Positions 1 to 9,544 of a stretch of 64,000 nt of DNA are shown here, in pieces. Location of the stretch: contig CAIWHP010000112.1 of the NCBI GenBank assembly GCA_903912445.1, positions 1 through 64,000 on the forward strand, given 5' to 3'. The translations under genes were made by a program, and so were the position numbers. Source of the stretch: an uncultured Lentisphaerota bacterium (GTDB lineage: Bacteria > Verrucomicrobiota > Kiritimatiellia > CAIQIC01). The first letter of the stretch is position 1. Each line of letters starts with the position of its first letter. The notes beneath the pieces were generated by a model that was not told the DNA's origin, searched no databases, and was given only the letters and a program-made list of their open reading frames with translations.

Positions 1-303
1 CAAGGCAAGACCGTGGGCGTTCTGGATGTTTTCACCTTGCAGCCCTGTGACCGCGCTGCTCTGGGCCTCATGTTAGCGCAGTACCCGTTGATCCTCTCCC
101 TGGAAGAAGGCTTCGTGGGGAAGGGTGGCTTGGACGCTTTGATACGCGACATCTTGGCCCCACTCGGTATAGCGGCGCGCCACCATGGTTTGGGCCTCCC
201 GGCAGAATACTGCTTTGAAGTCGGGGAGCGGGACTTCCGGCTGGACAAGGCGGGTTTGGCGGCCAAGACCATTGCGCAGCGTGCGTGCGAACTGGGTGCC
301 TGA
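1..303 (+). CDS. Transketolase-type C-terminal subunit or domain (5' end outside window)
   Basis: The frame is open from the first base, so the gene starts upstream; the visible 100 residues are a C-terminal end. The segments VGVLDVFTLQPCDR and LEEGFVGKGGLDALI are typical of the C-terminal (TK_C) domain of transketolase or deoxyxylulose-phosphate-type enzymes. In surface-sugar clusters these enzymes are often split into separate N- and C-terminal subunits. The neighbour 90 bases downstream is a sugar 3-dehydratase homologue, which suggests a role in making an unusual, perhaps branched, sugar rather than in the pentose phosphate pathway; that is inference. Thiamine-binding residues lie in the part that is missing here. 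Confidence 0.72.
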   Translation, partial: QGKTVGVLDVFTLQPCDRAALGLMLAQYPLILSLEEGFVGKGGLDALIRDILAPLGIAARHHGLGLPAEYCFEVGERDFRLDKAGLAAKTIAQRACELGA

Positions 304-391
304 CCCAGCCTTCGCCTCAACCTTCTACTCAACTTGACAATCAATCATGGCCCCCCTAGACTGCCGCCGCATTTGGGCGCACTAGAAGGAA

Positions 392-1588
392 ATGGGCATG
401 CCTGAGAACGCTTTTCATAGCCAACAGTATGATTTGGCTGTAGACACCATCAGTAACGCCGACCTTGAGGAGTTGATTGGCTGGATGCGAGCCTATCCTC
501 GTCTGACCATGGCAGACGTTACGAAGGAGTTTGAAGCGGCTTGGGCGGGTTGGCTGGGCGTAAAATACGCCGTGATGTGCAACTCGGGCTCTTCCGCCAA
601 CCTGCTGATGTATGCCGCCCTCGAAAGCTCCCGGACAGTTTCCTCAAAGAGCATCCTGGTGCCTGCCACGGGTTGGGCCACGACCCTTATGCCCGCCGTA
701 CAGCTCGGCTGGCAGCCGACCATGTGCGAATCGGATATCCGCACCTTTGGCATGGATCCCCAGCGGCTGGAGGAGCTCGTGAAGCGCGAGCGTCCGGAAG
801 CCATCATCCTTGTGCATGTGCTCGGCGTGCCTTGCGATATGACGAGCATCCTGGAACTGCAGAAAAAATACGGGTTCCAGATTTTGGAGGACTGCTGCGC
901 CAGCCACGGCGCGCGTCATCAAGGCCGGCTGGTCGGGACCTTCGGCGCCATGTCTTCTTTTTCGTTCTACTACGGCCACCATATGTCCACGGTGGAGGGC
1001 GGCATCGTCTGCACCAACGACGAGCAGCTGTATTTCCATCTGCTCATGGCCCGCAGCCACGGCTGGCTCAAAGACCTGCCGCCCCAGGAAGCGGCGCGCT
1101 ACATGGAGCTGCATAAGGTCGATGCCTTCCGCGCGCCTTTCACCTTCGTCATCCCCGGCTACAATCTGCGGCCGACAGACATCAACGCCAAGCTCGGGCT
1201 GATCCAGCTGCGGAAGCTGGACGACACCATCCGGCGCCGCATCGCCAACCACAAGCAGTACCAGCAGTTGCTGCAAGGGCTCGTAGATTTCGCCCCCGGC
1301 CTCCCGGGCGATACGATCAGCAGCATCTCTTTTTGCGCCGTGGCGCGTTCCACCGCGGAGCGCCGCGCCTTCGTCACGGCACTGGACCAGCATAAGATCG
1401 ACACGCGCATCTTCACCGCCGGGAACCTGGGCCGCCATCCTTTCTGGAGCGACCGTTACGGCGCTTTCTCGGCGCCCGTCGCAGACCGGCTCCACGCCTG
1501 TGGCTTTTTCCTCCCGAACAATCAATCGCTTGAACCCGCAGATATCACGGCCATTTGTAAGGTCATCCGCGAAGTTCGCGCGGTGTAA
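392..1588 (+). CDS. ColD/RfbH-like PLP-fold sugar 3-dehydratase (DegT/DnrJ/EryC1/StrS family)
   Basis: 398 residues with the full fold-type I layout of the DegT family: CNSGSSANL for the cofactor phosphate, ILEDCCASHGA for the pyridine-nitrogen aspartate, and SFSFYYGHHMSTVEGG where aminotransferases have SF..TKN.T.GEGG. The Schiff-base lysine is therefore replaced by the HisHis pair at residues 196-197. That replacement is the hallmark of C3-deoxygenating enzymes: ColD (GDP-4-keto-6-deoxymannose 3-dehydratase) and RfbH/E1 (CDP-hexulose 3-dehydrase). The length matches ColD better than the longer iron-sulfur E1 enzymes. A purine-rich AGAAGGA sits before the chosen ATG. The GDP-fucose-synthase-like gene at 12608-13561 could supply the reducing step, as ColC does for colitose; the pairing is inference. 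Confidence 0.85.
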   Translation: MGMPENAFHSQQYDLAVDTISNADLEELIGWMRAYPRLTMADVTKEFEAAWAGWLGVKYAVMCNSGSSANLLMYAALESSRTVSSKSILVPATGWATTLMPAVQLGWQPTMCESDIRTFGMDPQRLEELVKRERPEAIILVHVLGVPCDMTSILELQKKYGFQILEDCCASHGARHQGRLVGTFGAMSSFSFYYGHHMSTVEGGIVCTNDEQLYFHLLMARSHGWLKDLPPQEAARYMELHKVDAFRAPFTFVIPGYNLRPTDINAKLGLIQLRKLDDTIRRRIANHKQYQQLLQGLVDFAPGLPGDTISSISFCAVARSTAERRAFVTALDQHKIDTRIFTAGNLGRHPFWSDRYGAFSAPVADRLHACGFFLPNNQSLEPADITAICKVIREVRAV

Positions 1589-1763
1589 GGCGCGGGAGTG
1601 CAGCCAGCCGCTTCTCCCATACTGGCCACGATGATGCTGCAGCTCGATCTGGTGGCCTCGTGTCCTTTCAATGGCCGGCCTGCTTCGGCGGGTCGGAGCA
1701 GGCCGGCACCCAGGGTCTGATCGTCCCGAAGCTTTGTTAGCACGCTTGTCGCACGAAGTGGTT

Positions 1764-3731
1764 ATGCAAAATGCGCTGAACATATGGCGGCGTGGCCAAG
1801 GTGCACCGCAAGGCCGCCGCTCCTGGCCGCACGCCCCCGTCCTGTTTATCCTTTTCGTCTGGGGCGTGAGCGTGCTGCTGACCTGGCGGATTGTAGAAAA
1901 TCCATTCTATGACTACCCGGCCCTGCTCCATGCCTGCGAGCGGTGGGCCAACGGCGATCTTCTTTATAAGGATTTCCAGGCCGCTTATCCGCCGCTGACC
2001 TTCTGGCTCTATGGCGGAGTGATGCGGCTGTTCCCTAAATCCTACAGCGCCGTATCAGCCCTCTCGGCCCTCATCGCCTTGCTGATGATTTTGGCCAACT
2101 ATCGCCTGGCCCGTCTCATCCACAAGAAATGGCATGCGGCCCTGATAGCTGCCGCGGCGTACCTCGCCGCCTTTATAGTGACCAGTGTAGGCGGAGAAAA
2201 CATCGTCTCGATGGGGCTCGTGTATGTGGGCGTGCCCATGTTTGCCTGGTTTGTCTATGTCGTGGCTGGCATCTTGCGGCAAAGCAGCCCGCGCGCGAAA
2301 GATATGGCGCTGGCGGGCGTGCTGGCAGGCTTGTGCCTGCTGATCAAACACGAGCGGATTCTCGGCGTGGCTGCCATTTTCGCCTTCCTGTGTATTCGTT
2401 GTCTGGGCGACAGGTCTTTCGCGAAACACACCGCACTGCTCGCGGGTATCGCGCTATCTATCGCTTTCGCTGGTTACGGTTGGGTGGCGGCCCAATCTGG
2501 ATGGTTTTATCTGAAACAAGGCTTCATCAACTACGGGACAGCCGGTAATTTTCTGCTGCAAATCCTGCCCTCTGGCAGCGCAGTCTGTTATCACGCTGCG
2601 CTTTTTTCATTGCTGTGCGGCCTCGGCCTCTTGATCGGCTTCAAGCTCACCCATGAACCAGCAAGCGGCGCGGCCGCAAGAAAAAGGACCGTTTTGGGAC
2701 GCGCTGCAACCGGTTTCCTGGTTTGCGGGGCGCTTCTGATCGCCATCGAAACCACGCGCGTGGCGCTGACCGCGAGCCGGGTCCAATGGGATCACGCCGA
2801 AGCGCTCAACCGTACGGCCACCATCTGGGGCATGGGTTCCAAGGACCCGGCTTTCCTCCATGAAACGATCAATTTTCTCGGAAGCATGCTGCTGACCAAT
2901 GTGGTGCCCTCCTTGTTGCTGCTGGTCAGTCTGGTGGGCTGGTGGGCGCTGAGGTGGGCCACCGGACGGAAGCGAACCTGGCGCATATGGTCCGGACGGA
3001 CAGGCACCTTGGCCTTGCTCTGCCTGGCCGGGAGCGCCGTCCAATTCCGGAGCTTCATGGCGCGCTCCGATACCAATACCTTCAGCTTTTTGCTGCCTGT
3101 GCTCTGTTTTGTGGCCCCCTATCTGGTGCTGAGGGTGGTGCGGATACGGCCAACACTGGCCTGGGTCACGAGGTTCCGGGGGCATTTCTTGGGCGTCCTG
3201 CTTTTGGCCATAACCATGGCCGGGCTGGCGGTCTATGCGGTGGAACAGCGCGCGGCACGTCTGGCTCCGCTCAAGGCCATGACGGATAAAGGCGCGATTT
3301 TTCTCCCGGACATACCCGAGCATCGGGCCTTGGTGGAGTTGTCGGATTTCCTGCGCGCGCAGCACCTGCTGCACAAGCGCATCGTGGTTGTGCCGTTCGA
3401 AGGCATGCAGTATTGGCTGGGGGGCAGGACTACGCCTTTTGCATGGATCAGCGGGGCCTTGATGCCCGAATTCTATCACGCACCTTGGGATCTGAACCTG
3501 CGTTCGGAAATGAAGGCCAAGGATCTCCTGTATATCGAATTTGTGCACGCAGAGACCACGGTCCAATCCAACATCATCGGGCCCCCTTTTTCGTGGATGG
3601 ATGGCCCCAGCTATAGATTGTATCGCTGGAAAGAAAGTTATCCCGACCTCTGGTCGCATATCAACCATGAGCGGCGGTTGATCGCGGCCTTCGGCCCGGC
3701 GGCGGACCCTTACTTCCGTGTCTGGGAATAG
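1764..3731 (+). CDS. Polytopic membrane protein, ArnT/PMT-like glycosyltransferase candidate
   Basis: About 655 residues with some ten hydrophobic segments, starting with one near residues 25-42. The first loop reads ENPFYDYPALLH.A.R followed by GDLLYKDFQAAYPPLTFWLYG, the acidic extracytoplasmic-loop layout of GT-C transferases that use polyprenyl-phosphate sugars. The soluble C-terminal part has no motif I recognise. The frame is open from 1671, but residues before the ATG at 1764 are Arg-rich and unlike a membrane-protein start, so 1764 is preferred. It lies between the dehydratase and a polyprenyl-phosphate-type GT2 gene, which fits transfer of a sugar onto a surface glycan or protein. Acceptor and donor cannot be read from sequence. 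Confidence 0.6.
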   Translation: MQNALNIWRRGQGAPQGRRSWPHAPVLFILFVWGVSVLLTWRIVENPFYDYPALLHACERWANGDLLYKDFQAAYPPLTFWLYGGVMRLFPKSYSAVSALSALIALLMILANYRLARLIHKKWHAALIAAAAYLAAFIVTSVGGENIVSMGLVYVGVPMFAWFVYVVAGILRQSSPRAKDMALAGVLAGLCLLIKHERILGVAAIFAFLCIRCLGDRSFAKHTALLAGIALSIAFAGYGWVAAQSGWFYLKQGFINYGTAGNFLLQILPSGSAVCYHAALFSLLCGLGLLIGFKLTHEPASGAAARKRTVLGRAATGFLVCGALLIAIETTRVALTASRVQWDHAEALNRTATIWGMGSKDPAFLHETINFLGSMLLTNVVPSLLLLVSLVGWWALRWATGRKRTWRIWSGRTGTLALLCLAGSAVQFRSFMARSDTNTFSFLLPVLCFVAPYLVLRVVRIRPTLAWVTRFRGHFLGVLLLAITMAGLAVYAVEQRAARLAPLKAMTDKGAIFLPDIPEHRALVELSDFLRAQHLLHKRIVVVPFEGMQYWLGGRTTPFAWISGALMPEFYHAPWDLNLRSEMKAKDLLYIEFVHAETTVQSNIIGPPFSWMDGPSYRLYRWKESYPDLWSHINHERRLIAAFGPAADPYFRVWE

Positions 3732-3961
3732 TGGATTTCGTTTGGCATCGAGCTGTCAATATGCTATCGGTTCCCCGCTTTTTTGCGCAGGATTAACAGG
3801 CATATGATGCCTTAAACAGATGGAAAAGGCCCCCGGGCACGGGATTATGTCGGGACGTTTTTTCGCTTGGACAGGCAACATGCTTTATGCAAGACGATTA
3901 GAGATTTTTCCCTGGCGCAGCCAGCCCTCCAGCACGAATTGATACAAGAAAGATACCCATC
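3732..3961. other. Intergenic gap in the glycan cluster
   Basis: The 230 bases between the membrane protein and the GT2 gene are visibly less GC-rich than the flanks. I see no convincing open frame. There are AT-rich promoter-like patches (for instance GATACAAGAAAGATACC just before the GT2 start) but no clear -35 and -10 pair at proper spacing. Confidence 0.4.
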
Positions 3962-4978
3962 ATGCCTGCCAACCCCTTGATATCCGTAGTCCTCTCCTTC
4001 CGGAATGAAGCCTTGGTGATCCCCGAGTTGATCCGCCGTTTACAGGCGGTTTTCACCAAGCTGGGCATGCGCTACGAGCTCATTTTTGTTAACGATGCCT
4101 CGACGGACGACTCCTTGGCGCTGCTCTACAAGCATCGCGAGCTCGATCCCAACATCAAGATCATCAACATCTCGCGCCGTTTCGGGGTTACCCCCTGCGT
4201 TCTCGCCGGCATGCGCAGCGCGAGCGGCGATGCGGTCGTCTATTTGGATTCGGATCTGCAAGACCCACCCGAGCTCATTCCGGCCTTGATTGAGAAATGG
4301 AACACGGGCGCCGACATCGTTCACACCACGCGCACCGCCCGCCACGGGGAAAGCCGGGTGAAGATGTTGATCACCCAGCTGGCGTACAAAACTATTAATT
4401 CAGCCGCCGATATTTATATTCCCGCGAACACCGGCGATTTCAAACTGATTGCCCGCCGCGCGCTGGACGCCATCCTGGCCCTGCCTGAATTCGATCCCTT
4501 TATGCGCGGCTTGGTGGCGTGGGTCGGCTTCAACCAGACCTACGTCTTCTATGAACGGGAGCCCCGTTATGCAGGCCAGACTCACTTCTCGTTATGGCGC
4601 TCCCTGCAACCGTATCAGGAGTTCATCCGTGGCTTGACGGTGTTCTCCTCCATGCCGCTCTATTTTGCGCTGTTCATGGGCATCTTCGTCTCCCTCGGCA
4701 CGTTCACCTATCTCTTGGTGATCATGATTCGACAGCTGATGGGGGCGCATCTGCCGGAGTGGTCGGCGCCCATGGTGATCACGCTGTTCCTCGGCGGCTT
4801 CATCCTGCTTTCCCTCGGCATCCTTGGCATTTATGTGGGGCGCATTCACCGCGAGATCAAAGGACGCCCCAACTACATCGTCAGCGAGATGGTAGGCTTC
4901 GATAATAAACCAAAGCCGCCCGCGCCTGTGCAGTGCCCGCAACTTACCACAGGCCTGCACCGCCACCCTGAGCCGTAA
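3962..4978 (+). CDS. GT2 polyprenyl-phosphate glycosyltransferase with C-terminal membrane anchor (GtrB/DPM1-like)
   Basis: 338 residues. The N-terminal GT-A domain shows ISVVLSFRNE, the nucleotide-binding FVNDASTDDS and the metal-binding YLDSDLQDPPELI, all close to dolichol- and undecaprenyl-phosphate mannosyl/glucosyl transferases. Two strongly hydrophobic helices near residues 230-300, ending in GILGIYVGRIHREIKGRPNY, are the usual GtrB/ArnC-type anchor. It should load a sugar onto undecaprenyl phosphate at the inner face of the membrane, providing donor for GT-C enzymes such as the neighbouring membrane proteins. The next gene follows within 40 bases, so the two are probably cotranscribed. 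The sugar specificity is not readable. Confidence 0.85.
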   Translation: MPANPLISVVLSFRNEALVIPELIRRLQAVFTKLGMRYELIFVNDASTDDSLALLYKHRELDPNIKIINISRRFGVTPCVLAGMRSASGDAVVYLDSDLQDPPELIPALIEKWNTGADIVHTTRTARHGESRVKMLITQLAYKTINSAADIYIPANTGDFKLIARRALDAILALPEFDPFMRGLVAWVGFNQTYVFYEREPRYAGQTHFSLWRSLQPYQEFIRGLTVFSSMPLYFALFMGIFVSLGTFTYLLVIMIRQLMGAHLPEWSAPMVITLFLGGFILLSLGILGIYVGRIHREIKGRPNYIVSEMVGFDNKPKPPAPVQCPQLTTGLHRHPEP

Positions 4979-5015
4979 ACCCACCGCAGCCCGGCCCCCT
5001 GTGCTGCCCAAAGAT

Positions 5016-6293
5016 ATGACAAATACATTTCAGCGTGTAGCGGGGCTTCTGTTGCTCGCAGGTGCCTTGGGCCTCCTGCTGTTCGCCCCTGTCATGCAGG
5101 CCGGGGCCATCTTGTTTTCGACCGACAACGGCATCGGCAATGAAGCATCCGTGAAACATATATTACCCCACGGCGTGGTCGGGGCCTGGAGCGAATGGCC
5201 GCTGCTCGGCTCTGGAGGAAGCCTGCCCGCCAACTGGACCCTGTTCTGGCTCTGGCTGCTTCCACTGAATTTCTACATGAACTGGATGCACTACATTGAT
5301 CTGGTCGTGGCCTCGGCTTTCTTGATCCTCTTCCTGGTCCGCCGTGGCTTGCGGACGCCAAGCATTGCCTTGGGTGTCTTGGCTGCTTTTTGGGTGGGAA
5401 CGGATTTTTGCCTGGTCTACGGGGGACATACCGGGAAATTTGCGGTCCTGGCGTTCATGGCCATGGCGCTGTTCGCCCTCGATAAAGCCGTCAGCACCCA
5501 GCAAAGGAGTTGGGCGCTGCTCGCCGGCGGGGCCATGGGGATAGCCCTGTTGGAACAGCCGGATGTCGCCATGTTCATCGGGATGTTTTGGGCTTGTTAC
5601 ACCGTTTTTGCCATCGTGCAGAAGTACCAATGGCACTGGCGCCTGATGCTCAAGCTGTTGCTCCCGGTGGCGGCGGTTGTCCTGCTGGTGGGACTGCCGG
5701 GCTCGCTTGGCTTGTACTCTTCCCAAACCAAGGGGGTGACCTTCGGTGCGGGAGAAAGCCCCCAGGCGAAATGGGAGTTCACCACGCAATGGAGCCAGCC
5801 GCCGGAAGAGACCTTTGGCTTTGCGGCGCCTGGCTTCTTCGGCTGGCGCAGCAGCGAACCGGAAGGACCTTATTGGGGGCGCCTGGGCCGCTCGGCGGGC
5901 TGGGAGCAGTCCGGGCAGGGCCTGATGAATTTCAAGCTGGACGATGCCTATCTCGGCATCATCCCGATCGTTTTCGCGCTGCTGGCGGTCTTCATCGCCA
6001 TGCGCAAGCTGGCGTATGAACCCGGGGGATTGGCCGAGGCTGGGCTCGCGGGACCGGAGGAAGCGCGCCAGCGGAGGATGGCCATTCTTTTCTGGGCGGT
6101 TACAGCACTGCTTGCCCTGCTGTTGGCGATGGGAAAATTCTTTCCGCTCTACGCGCTGTTCTATCAATTGCCGATCGTGAATAACATCCGCGTCCCGGTC
6201 AAGTTTCTGCATGTGTTCCAGATCGCGTTGGCCATTCTGGCCGCCTATGGCTTCGACGCGCTCCTCAGCACCCGCCTTCCCCGCCGAACATAA
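5016..6293 (+). CDS. YfhO-like polytopic membrane protein, short form
   Basis: About 425 residues with roughly ten membrane segments. A soluble loop around residues 250-310 is rich in Trp, Gly and Pro, and the segment LPIVNNIRVPVKFLHVFQ resembles the conserved block of YfhO/DUF6044-type membrane proteins linked to glycan export or transfer. Those proteins usually continue for hundreds of residues; this one stops soon after the block (DALLSTRLPRRT), so it may be truncated or a short paralogue. A GTG at 5001 in frame is an alternative start; the ATG at 5016 is preferred. It follows the GT2 gene closely and converges on the FkbM operon. Confidence 0.55.
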   Translation: MTNTFQRVAGLLLLAGALGLLLFAPVMQAGAILFSTDNGIGNEASVKHILPHGVVGAWSEWPLLGSGGSLPANWTLFWLWLLPLNFYMNWMHYIDLVVASAFLILFLVRRGLRTPSIALGVLAAFWVGTDFCLVYGGHTGKFAVLAFMAMALFALDKAVSTQQRSWALLAGGAMGIALLEQPDVAMFIGMFWACYTVFAIVQKYQWHWRLMLKLLLPVAAVVLLVGLPGSLGLYSSQTKGVTFGAGESPQAKWEFTTQWSQPPEETFGFAAPGFFGWRSSEPEGPYWGRLGRSAGWEQSGQGLMNFKLDDAYLGIIPIVFALLAVFIAMRKLAYEPGGLAEAGLAGPEEARQRRMAILFWAVTALLALLLAMGKFFPLYALFYQLPIVNNIRVPVKFLHVFQIALAILAAYGFDALLSTRLPRRT

Positions 6294-6303
6294 TACGGCG
6301 GGG
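6279..6303 (+). terminator. Hairpin overlapping the stop codon of the YfhO-like gene
   Basis: CCCCGCCG at 6279-6286 pairs with CGGCGGGG at 6296-6303 around a nine-base AT-rich loop, and the TAA stop lies inside the loop. There is no T-run on either side, so it may be an end-protecting hairpin rather than an intrinsic terminator. It lies in the gap between two converging transcripts. Confidence 0.35.
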
Positions 6304-6395
6304 ACAGGATGGCAGGAGGGCACGGGTCAAGGCCTTGGCAGCAGACGCGGCTTAAACGCGCAAAATATCCATCGCCATCCGGACCGGGCAGAAGG

Positions 6396-7160
6396 TCAGC
6401 TCAGGACAGCAGGCAGAGTGACCGAATCCTGTGCGTGAATGAAAACAAAATTCTGCACATAGCCGCCTTGGGGGGTCGCAGCGGAGGCGGGCGGCTGATG
6501 GCGCTCCAGATCGAAAGCGGCCAAAGCGCACCGGCGGCCGGCAAAATAGAACCAGCCCTGATAACCCAAGGCCTGCAGCCATTCAAAGCCCGCGGTCAGC
6601 GCATCTTTATGATGGCGCCGTTCCATTTCCACCAGCAACCGGGGCCGGTGGGCCAGGAGCGTGGCCTGGGCGCCGCGGAGCACCGCCATTTCGTGCCCCT
6701 CCACATCGATCTTCATGAAGCCGATGGGCCCGAGCGCCAAGCGATCCAAGGTGTCGGTTTTCACCTTGAAGCAGCGCATCGCCGCGGTTTGAAAATCGGC
6801 GCGCAGAGAGCCCATGCCAGGGACCTCCTGCTGTTGCTCCACGGGCACATGCAGTTCCGCCGTGCCCACAGCGTCCGAAAGCGCACACTCGAACAAACGG
6901 ACCTTGGATGAAGCCGATCGGCGGATGAATGCCGCCATGTCCGGATGCGGCTCAAAGGCGTAAACCTGTGGTGCGATCCGGGCTAGAAAATACGCATACA
7001 CCCCGTAGTTGGCCCCCACGTCCGCCACGGGCCGCGCCGGATCCACCAGATGCCGCAACAGGCGCAATTCCGGCTCGCCGTGCCAGTAATCGTGGAACGC
7101 CACGGCCCGCAAATAGAGCGCCGGTGGCGTCATGCGGCGGATAAAGGGAGGCAGTCTCAT
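6396..7160 (-). CDS. FkbM-family SAM-dependent methyltransferase
   Basis: 254 residues from the ATG at 7160. The SAM-binding motif DVGANYG is at 47-53, the acidic end of strand 2 in YAFEPHPD near 70, and the family signature IDVEGHE at 151-157. FkbM enzymes usually O-methylate sugars or polyketides, and in glycan clusters they cap or decorate chains. The start overlaps the stop of the upstream methyltransferase by four bases (ATGA), so the two are translationally coupled. The frame runs open further upstream to 7511, but that part is only antisense-type sequence inside the upstream gene. This is the last gene of the minus-strand glycan operon. Confidence 0.85.
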   Translation of the reverse strand: MRLPPFIRRMTPPALYLRAVAFHDYWHGEPELRLLRHLVDPARPVADVGANYGVYAYFLARIAPQVYAFEPHPDMAAFIRRSASSKVRLFECALSDAVGTAELHVPVEQQQEVPGMGSLRADFQTAAMRCFKVKTDTLDRLALGPIGFMKIDVEGHEMAVLRGAQATLLAHRPRLLVEMERRHHKDALTAGFEWLQALGYQGWFYFAGRRCALAAFDLERHQPPASAATPQGGYVQNFVFIHAQDSVTLPAVLS

Positions 7161-8410
7161 ATCAGGGCAAAATGGGGCATCGGGATGATGAACCGCCCAC
7201 CGCTGGCCAGATAGGGTTTCTCGCGCTGCATGAACTCCTCCAGGAAATGCCACGGCAGGATGAGCATGTAATCCGGCCGCGCACGCCGGCCTTCCTCTTC
7301 CGAAACAATCGGGATGCGGGTGCCGACGGTGACGCGGCCCCACTTGCTGCTGTTGCGCTCGACGGCGGCGGTGATCAGGGTGTGGTCCAGACCGCAGTAC
7401 TGCAACAGGGTGTTGCCCTTGGTGGAGGCGCCATAAACCCAGACCTTCTTGCCCCGCTTGACGGCGTCCCCGATGAACTGGGTCAGGTCCTGTTTGATGC
7501 GCTCCGTCCACATCGCGAATTCCTGATAGGCTTCCTTGGTCCGCAGTCCCATCGACAGCTCCTGCCGCCGCATGGCCCCCACCCTTTCGGCCGCCAGACG
7601 GCGGAAGGTTTCATCGCCGAAAAACTGCTCGCCGGCCGCCCGGTTCCGGATATAGACCCGGAAGCTGCCGCCGTTCACATCGTTGAGTTCGACATCCACG
7701 ACCTCGAAATCGTGGCGCTGGAGGAGCTGCTCCAGCGAATGCAGGGAATAGTATTCCAAGTGTTCGTGGCAGATGTTGTCGAAGGCGTTCTGGCGGATCA
7801 TGAGCGGGAGGTAGCTCATCTGGATGATCCACAGGCCTTCCGGATGCATGACCGACTTGATGTCGGCGACGAACTGGTTGGGCTCTTCCAGATCGTAAAA
7901 CATGGCGATGCTGGTGATGACCTTCGGGCGCAGCTTGCTCACCGCGGGTTCCGCCGCGAAAGTGGCGGCATTGAAAAAGGTCGGCAACACCTTGTCGGCC
8001 ACCTTTTGCGAGAAGGGCAGCAGGTTCTGTGCGGGGTCGAAGCCGATCTTCATGATGCCGGCAGTTTTGTAGGCCGCCAGCAGGGTGCCATCGTTGCAAC
8101 CGATGTCCAGCACGGCATCCCCGTGCGTAAGATGCATCAGCACCTCGGCCTTGTTGGCGATATCGGCCAAGGCTTCCGTCATGGTGCGGTTGGTTCCTGA
8201 ACGGTACCAATAGTTGCGGTACATCTGCTCCGGGGGGACGGTGTGCTTCAGTTGCACCAGCTGGCAGTCCTGGCACAGCACCAGCTCCAACGGTGCCCGG
8301 GTCCCTTCGTGGTCATCCGGCGTCACGAAGTCCGATACGTAGTGATCGCCCAACGACATCACGAAGTCAAAAGCGCCGCCGCATACCCTGCAATTTTCGC
8401 GCATTTTCAT
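7157..8410 (-). CDS. Zinc-binding sugar C-methyltransferase (TylCIII/NovU-like)
   Basis: About 417 residues from the ATG at 8410. The N-terminus carries a zinc-knuckle-type four-cysteine set (C7, C10 in CRVCGG and C46, C49 in CQDCQ), followed by the SAM motif LDIGCNDGT at 101-109 and a C-terminal region containing KKVWVYGASTKGNTLLQY, the layout of TylCIII, NovU and related C-methyltransferases. Those enzymes add a methyl branch to NDP-4-keto-deoxysugars. With a 3-dehydratase in the same cluster, a C-branched deoxysugar is a reasonable product, but regiochemistry is unknown. It is coupled to the FkbM gene downstream and lies 71 bases after the GT2 gene. Confidence 0.82.
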   Translation of the reverse strand: MKMRENCRVCGGAFDFVMSLGDHYVSDFVTPDDHEGTRAPLELVLCQDCQLVQLKHTVPPEQMYRNYWYRSGTNRTMTEALADIANKAEVLMHLTHGDAVLDIGCNDGTLLAAYKTAGIMKIGFDPAQNLLPFSQKVADKVLPTFFNAATFAAEPAVSKLRPKVITSIAMFYDLEEPNQFVADIKSVMHPEGLWIIQMSYLPLMIRQNAFDNICHEHLEYYSLHSLEQLLQRHDFEVVDVELNDVNGGSFRVYIRNRAAGEQFFGDETFRRLAAERVGAMRRQELSMGLRTKEAYQEFAMWTERIKQDLTQFIGDAVKRGKKVWVYGASTKGNTLLQYCGLDHTLITAAVERNSSKWGRVTVGTRIPIVSEEEGRRARPDYMLILPWHFLEEFMQREKPYLASGGRFIIPMPHFALI

Positions 8411-8481
8411 ATGAATACACTCGCTAAAGACGGTTATTATTTCATGGCAGAGCCGACCCTGTAAATGAAAATTAACGGCGT

Positions 8482-9501
8482 TTAAGCAGTTTGCCGGGCC
8501 AGCCAACGGATCAGATGCTCCGGCGTCACCTGGCGGTTGAGCCGATGGTCATGGCGCACCAAAAAGAGCAGGGCGCGCAAGATGCGCCAGGGGTTGCCAT
8601 AGCGCGGCCAACGTCTGCCGGCGAGGGCGGCCAGCGTGTCGATGAGGTGCAACCGGTCGGTGGCGACCCTGATCAGAATATCCATCCGCGGGCTGAGGGG
8701 CCGGCAACGCTGCCAGGCCTGGGTGGTGGCCCACACGTATTGCAGCCAGAAATCGAAGCGGTGCGAGGCCATGGCCACGATCGTCATGCTGCGCGGCGAG
8801 GTCCGCAACACTACCAACGGCTCGCCCGTGAGCAACACCTCGCCGCTGCGCAGGGCCAGTTCGCTGAGGAAGGACACGTCATTGCCATAGGCCCGGCGGG
8901 TGAAGTCGAAGCCGTAGGGGTTTTCGATCTGGATGTAATGCTCGAAAACCTCCCGGGCCGACTCCGTGAGGAACAGGCTGCAAATCTGGGTGAGGGGGAA
9001 GACGCCGGTCAAAATCCCCAAGGCATATTCATCGCCTTTCAGCCGGATGTCCGGATAAGGGTACCCCTGTTGACGGTCGGGCTGCGCGGCGCAAGGATCG
9101 GCAGCGCCGGGCGGGGGCATCGATTCGCCATACGCACCGCAGCCGGCCAGCAGCTGCCGCGGGTTCGCATCCAGCACGGCCTTCAAGGTCTCGACATAGC
9201 GCGGCAACAGCATGTCATCGGACCAGACAAAGGTGCAATAGCGGCCCCGCGCTTCTTTCAGCAGGCGATGCCAGGCGCGCACCGGCCCGGAGTTGGTGTC
9301 GCCCGTGAGGACCCGGATCCGGCTGTCTTCCTTGGCAGCCGCGTGGATGATATCCCGCGTGCCGTCCTGGCTGACTTCATCATAGATCAAAATTTCCAGG
9401 TCGGTATAGGTCTGCTGCACGCACGAACGGATCGCCGCCCGAACGGTCTCGGCGTTGTTATACGTCGGGATGAGCAAACTGACTTCCGGCAACGGGTTCA
9501 T
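8482..9501 (-). CDS. GT2 family glycosyltransferase
   Basis: 339 residues from the ATG at 9501. The N-terminal GT-A domain reads EVSLLIPTYNNAETVR, then ILIYDEVSQDGTRD and the metal-binding FVWSDDMLL, typical of inverting family 2 transferases of O-antigen and capsule clusters. The C-terminal third is helical and unremarkable. No membrane segment is seen, so it probably works at the cytoplasmic face of the membrane. Upstream in-frame sequence to 9771 belongs to the end of the neighbouring GT4 gene read in another frame. Confidence 0.85.
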   Translation of the reverse strand: MNPLPEVSLLIPTYNNAETVRAAIRSCVQQTYTDLEILIYDEVSQDGTRDIIHAAAKEDSRIRVLTGDTNSGPVRAWHRLLKEARGRYCTFVWSDDMLLPRYVETLKAVLDANPRQLLAGCGAYGESMPPPGAADPCAAQPDRQQGYPYPDIRLKGDEYALGILTGVFPLTQICSLFLTESAREVFEHYIQIENPYGFDFTRRAYGNDVSFLSELALRSGEVLLTGEPLVVLRTSPRSMTIVAMASHRFDFWLQYVWATTQAWQRCRPLSPRMDILIRVATDRLHLIDTLAALAGRRWPRYGNPWRILRALLFLVRHDHRLNRQVTPEHLIRWLARQTA

Positions 9502-9544
9502 AAAAAATCCTTTTATCGCTTCTTGCTGCTCTTGTCCCTGGCCA